The notes below the pieces were generated by a model. That model searched no databases. It was not told the origin of the DNA and worked only from the letters and a program-made list of their open reading frames with translations. 64,000 nt of DNA from Cyanobacterium sp. uoEpiScrs1 (GTDB taxonomy: Bacteria > Cyanobacteriota > Cyanobacteriia > Cyanobacteriales > Microcystaceae), in assembly GCF_947331815.1 (NCBI RefSeq), contig NZ_OX373462.1, positions 1 to 64,000 of the forward strand, written 5' to 3'. The translations under genes and the position numbers were made by a program. The first letter of the stretch is position 1. Each line of letters begins with the position of its first letter. Below, in pieces: positions 60,142 to 64,000 of this stretch.

Positions 60142-60873
60142 ATGACTGAGCAAAACATTGCTGAGGTTTGGAGTACAAAAGATAGTTCTGTACCAGAGGT
60201 AAGTAAATTTCTGGCATTCTCCAGAAAAAAACAACTTCAAATGATTCCCCAGTTAATAAACATGGGGGAAGCCAGTTGGGAAATATTGATGAAATTTTTA
60301 CTTTTATCAGAGATGAGAACTCCCAATATAGTGATGGGAAAAGCATATCAAGCTCTTTACCAAGTAAAAACACCAAAAGTTCAAGAATTTTTACAGATTA
60401 ATTTTCCTTATGGAGTTGTTCCCCTGAAGTCAACATCTAACATTGACTATAAGATTCTTAAAGACTTACTCATCAACCAAAAATTTAAAGATGCTGATAC
60501 TGTTACACGACAAAAACTATGTGAATTGGCAGGAGAGGCGTCTGTAAAACGTAAATGGGTTTATTTTACTGAAGTTGAACGGTTCACTACTATTGATTTG
60601 CATACAATTAATTCTCTGTGGTGGGTTTATTCAGAAGGAAAATTTGGCTTTTCAGTACAACGGAAAATTTGGTTATCTGTAGGAAAAGATTTTACTAAAT
60701 TATGGATAAAAATCGGCTGGAAAAAAGATAATAACTGGACCTACTATCCTAATGAGTTTACCTGGGATTTAAGTGCACCCGTAGGACACCTTCCTTTACT
60801 AAATCAACTACGAGGAGTCCGGGTTGCAGCTTCTTTATTTACTCATCGAGTTTGGTCAGAAAAGAATTGGTAA
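60142..60873 (+). CDS. gun4: GUN4-domain tetrapyrrole-binding protein
   Basis: A 243-aa protein. Residues 1-85 form the helical bundle found at the N-terminus of cyanobacterial GUN4. Residues about 95-240 are the GUN4 core: YKILKDLLINQKFKDADTVT, INSLWWVYSEGKFGFSVQ, WDLSAPVGHLP and the LLNQLRGVRVAASLFTHR end. GUN4 binds protoporphyrin IX and Mg-protoporphyrin and stimulates magnesium chelatase, the first step committed to chlorophyll. The fold-defining residues look intact. Its retention beside a broken gap2 is notable. It starts at ATG 60142. No chelatase subunit is nearby. Confidence 0.92.
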   Translation: MTEQNIAEVWSTKDSSVPEVSKFLAFSRKKQLQMIPQLINMGEASWEILMKFLLLSEMRTPNIVMGKAYQALYQVKTPKVQEFLQINFPYGVVPLKSTSNIDYKILKDLLINQKFKDADTVTRQKLCELAGEASVKRKWVYFTEVERFTTIDLHTINSLWWVYSEGKFGFSVQRKIWLSVGKDFTKLWIKIGWKKDNNWTYYPNEFTWDLSAPVGHLPLLNQLRGVRVAASLFTHRVWSEKNW

Positions 60874-61449
60874 CTTTAAATTAACTTTTTGTCTTTTTCT
60901 AAAAAGAAAGAATACTGAAAGATATACTATATATTATATGACTATTGATCATCAACTATTTTAATTACAAGTAGATAGATTCAGTCTATAGCTTTTCTCT
61001 TGTTAGAAATATTTACATATAATAAACAATATTTAAGATTAAAAACATATATAATACTCACACTATAATTTAAATAATTGCCTATAGTTTTTTAATAGAT
61101 AAAATATTATTTTCTTTAGTTAATAACTACTATTAGTAGTTATTATATCTTTGATTGATAAAAGTTTTTTAGTAAAAAGTAATTGTCTTTACCTCAGCCA
61201 AGAAAAATAACTACATAAGATGGATAGCATAATTAAAATACCTTTTATTTCAGTTTATTTTTATTCAGAAAGCTAAGTGTATTATTAATAAATCTCATTT
61301 TTTATGGATATAATTTATATAGTTTTTAGTAAACTCACTTTTTTATAGATTTAAAATGTTTTTATTAACCTTAGTTATGAATTGATTTTCTATATCAAAT
61401 AAACAAATTAACAATATCTATTTTAATAGATTTATATCTAAAATAATTT
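60874..61449. other. 0.58-kb gap, nothing recognised
   Basis: AT-rich DNA between the convergent genes gun4 and the radical SAM protein. I see no strong terminator or protein-like frame. Confidence 0.5.
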
Positions 61450-63054
61450 CTAGATATTATTTATAGATTTATCTAAATGTTTTATTAAAGTTTGTCTTGG
61501 TAAAGAGCTGCACAAATGATGCCAAGGTAATATTTGCTCTTTTTTCCAATCTTTATGAACATAAAAATCGAAGGGAGGTAATTTATTTTTCAATTCTTTG
61601 AATGCTCGTTTATAACTTCCTAATGTATCCCCATAATTGCGGGTCAATTCCAATAACGTTGATAAACGGCGATCTCCTCTAGAGATTAAGGCTTGAATTA
61701 CTGACCAATTATAGCTTTCTGGACGAAAATTAATTCCTTTTTTTCTAAGCTGTTTCTCTAAAAATTTAAGTCTTTTTTTAGCCTCATTATTGACTCCAAA
61801 ATATTGAAATGGAGTGTGAGACTTAGGAACAAAGGTACTGCATCCAAAAGTTAACCTTAATCCTGGCACAGCTTTGCCAATATCTTCTAAGATTTTAATA
61901 GTGGCTTCTATATCCGAGTCTTTTTCCCCAGGAAGTCCTACCATGCCATAAAATTTTATTGCTTTTAGTCCTCCTGCTTTCGCATTGATTGCTGCTTGAA
62001 TTATCTCTTCATTAGTTAACTTTTTATTAATTACTTTACGTATTTGCTCCGATCCACTCTCAATCGCAATTGTAACTGAACGAGTGCCCCTATTAGCTAA
62101 AGTTCTAGCTAACTTTTTAGTAACTGTGTTGGTTCGAACAGAAGCAATACTAAGGCGAATATCTTCATATTGAGATTGTGATAAATAATCTAATAAAATT
62201 TCAAATTCAGGATGTTGAGTAATAGATGGTCCTAACAATCCGATTCTATTAGTTACTGACAAACCTTTTTCAATAGCAGGAATTAAAGAAGACTCCAAGC
62301 TAGCTGTTCGAAAGGGTAATGTTAAATAACTAGCAAGACAAAAACGGCACATTTCAGGACAACCTCTTACCACTTCTATCATATAAATACTTTTCCAAGC
62401 GGCTTCTTCTGTAACTACTGTAGAAGCAGATAATATATTACCTCGATAGATCCTTTTTTTGATTATATTGGGAGCGTTATTGTCAATCGGCTCAATCGAT
62501 TTAATTTCACCATCAAGACTATGATAAGTGACCTCATATAAACTAGGAATATAAACCCCTGGTACACTAGCTAAATATCTTAATTTTGTTCCTCGATCTG
62601 CTGTTCTTATTTTTTGATAGGCATCAATGAAATTATCCAATAACTCTTCTCCATCTCCCAATAAAATCACATCAAAAAAAAGAGCAAATGGTTCAGGGTT
62701 AGCAGTCAACACAGAGCCTCCACCAAACACCAATGGTTGGTGATAACTTCGTTGATTACTATAAAGAGGAATTTCAAAAAATTCTAAGAGATTAAGAATG
62801 TTGATATAATCTAATTCCCAAGAAAAGGAAAACCCTAAAAGTTCAGGTGACTTAGGTAAAGGTTCATGAACATCTGTAAATAAACGACTGATATTAATAT
62901 CAGATCTTAAGGCTAGTGTTCTCCAAATCAATTGATAACCCAAACTGGTAATTCCTATAGTGTATTTATTAGGAAAAGCAAAAATAGTGGGTATGGCGTC
63001 AGATTTAGGAGATGCAGGGGTGAATAATAAATGCTCTTGGTTAAATACAGTCAT
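61450..63054 (-). CDS. B12-binding-domain radical SAM protein (TIGR03960-like)
   Basis: A 534-aa protein. The N-terminal part (about 25-190) is a cobalamin-binding-type Rossmann domain (FGGGSVLTANPEPFALFFD, LLGDGEEL). The radical SAM core (about 225-430) has RGCPEMCRFC, a CX3CX2C cluster motif, and downstream LSIASVRTNT, IAIESGSEQIRKVINK and FYGMVGLPGEKDSD. It resembles TIGR03960-type proteins, which in other bacteria are sometimes fused to a TIGR03936 domain. That fusion is absent here. The reaction is unknown. It starts 101 nt after the rpoC1 stop on the same strand, with a hairpin between them. Confidence 0.85.
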   Translation of the reverse strand: MTVFNQEHLLFTPASPKSDAIPTIFAFPNKYTIGITSLGYQLIWRTLALRSDINISRLFTDVHEPLPKSPELLGFSFSWELDYINILNLLEFFEIPLYSNQRSYHQPLVFGGGSVLTANPEPFALFFDVILLGDGEELLDNFIDAYQKIRTADRGTKLRYLASVPGVYIPSLYEVTYHSLDGEIKSIEPIDNNAPNIIKKRIYRGNILSASTVVTEEAAWKSIYMIEVVRGCPEMCRFCLASYLTLPFRTASLESSLIPAIEKGLSVTNRIGLLGPSITQHPEFEILLDYLSQSQYEDIRLSIASVRTNTVTKKLARTLANRGTRSVTIAIESGSEQIRKVINKKLTNEEIIQAAINAKAGGLKAIKFYGMVGLPGEKDSDIEATIKILEDIGKAVPGLRLTFGCSTFVPKSHTPFQYFGVNNEAKKRLKFLEKQLRKKGINFRPESYNWSVIQALISRGDRRLSTLLELTRNYGDTLGSYKRAFKELKNKLPPFDFYVHKDWKKEQILPWHHLCSSLPRQTLIKHLDKSINNI

Positions 63055-63081
63055 TCTAATTTAAATGGTAAATATAAACCA

Positions 63082-63128
63082 TTGCAATGTAGTGGTTGAG
63101 AACCAGGTCCCCAACCACTACATTGCAA
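63082..63128 (-). terminator. Hairpin downstream of rpoC1
   Basis: TTGCAATGTAGTGGTTG and its exact reverse complement (17 bp) flank a 13-nt loop, 27 nt beyond the rpoC1 stop and 28 nt before the radical SAM start. There is no T-run, so it may be an mRNA 3'-end stabiliser or a partial terminator. Confidence 0.7.
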
Positions 63129-63155
63129 GAAGTCTATTTGCTAAAAAACAGGTGA

Positions 63156-64000
<845 letters not shown>

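Noticed and set aside
50445..63128. Shared CAATGTAGTG in the hairpins at 50445 and 63082 as a repeat family
   Set aside because: Only 10 nt are shared and the flanks differ, so chance is sufficient.

Overview
The window is strongly AT-rich and reads as a cyanobacterial chromosome segment from a lineage in genome reduction. Many products have a distinctly cyanobacterial flavour: a Zam-type RNB protein, NblS/DspA sensor kinase, GUN4, split RpoC1, CimA, DHH-CBS-nucleotidyltransferase, EGY-like S2P protease, DUF3153 and DUF2103 proteins, and an NtcA-type glnA promoter. My CDS calls add up to only about 60% of the window, which is very low for a free-living bacterium. Long AT-rich stretches without genes separate single genes or short operons. 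One gene (gap2, Calvin-cycle/gluconeogenic GAPDH) is clearly broken and several short stretches look like coding relics. Together with the protein flavour this suggests the Crocosphaera/Cyanothece clade, and most simply a reduced endosymbiont related to it, such as a diatom spheroid body. That placement is inference, because no marker gene here proves it.

Layout. 1-7531: zam, a DUF3153 lipoprotein, an S2P-family membrane protease, two small conserved proteins and cobI. 7532-11235: a near-empty 3.7 kb with msrA in the middle, three strong hairpins and a coding relic. 11236-18368: infC, trmFO, fmt (convergent with trmFO), the delta-9 desaturase desC and a PLP enzyme of the aluminium-resistance/methionine gamma-lyase-like family. 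18774-26002: nblS, an unexplained GC-richer island, cimA and recN. 27098-34672: a lipoate/biotin ligase-family protein, a 64-aa conserved protein, a PerR/Fur regulator, an osmoprotectant-type permease/binding-protein fusion, and a GST-like gene with a small exported protein. 35682-42141: murC-murB-ybaB on the minus strand, the gap2 pseudogene, a family 2 glycosyltransferase and a membrane protein. 43394-49440: a DHH-CBS-CCA enzyme, clpS-DUF2103 and glnA with an NtcA promoter. 49441-55243: a relic-bearing gap, a CPA1 antiporter with a TrkA-N domain, a 40-aa membrane protein and gcvT. 56319-64000: a ROK sugar kinase, a second CCA-type enzyme, GUN4, a B12-binding radical SAM protein and the 3' part of rpoC1, which runs off the window.

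Functionally this is mostly housekeeping: translation, cell wall, tRNA 3'-end and wobble modification, RNA polymerase, repair, lipid desaturation, nitrogen assimilation, C1 metabolism and redox defence. A few photosynthesis-linked regulators (Zam, NblS, GUN4) remain while the GAPDH gene has decayed. I found no tRNA, rRNA, CRISPR array, insertion sequence or phage gene. The most notable non-coding signal is a set of long, nearly perfect hairpins (stems of 16-27 bp, mostly with very short loops) scattered through the intergenic DNA, each with its own sequence.
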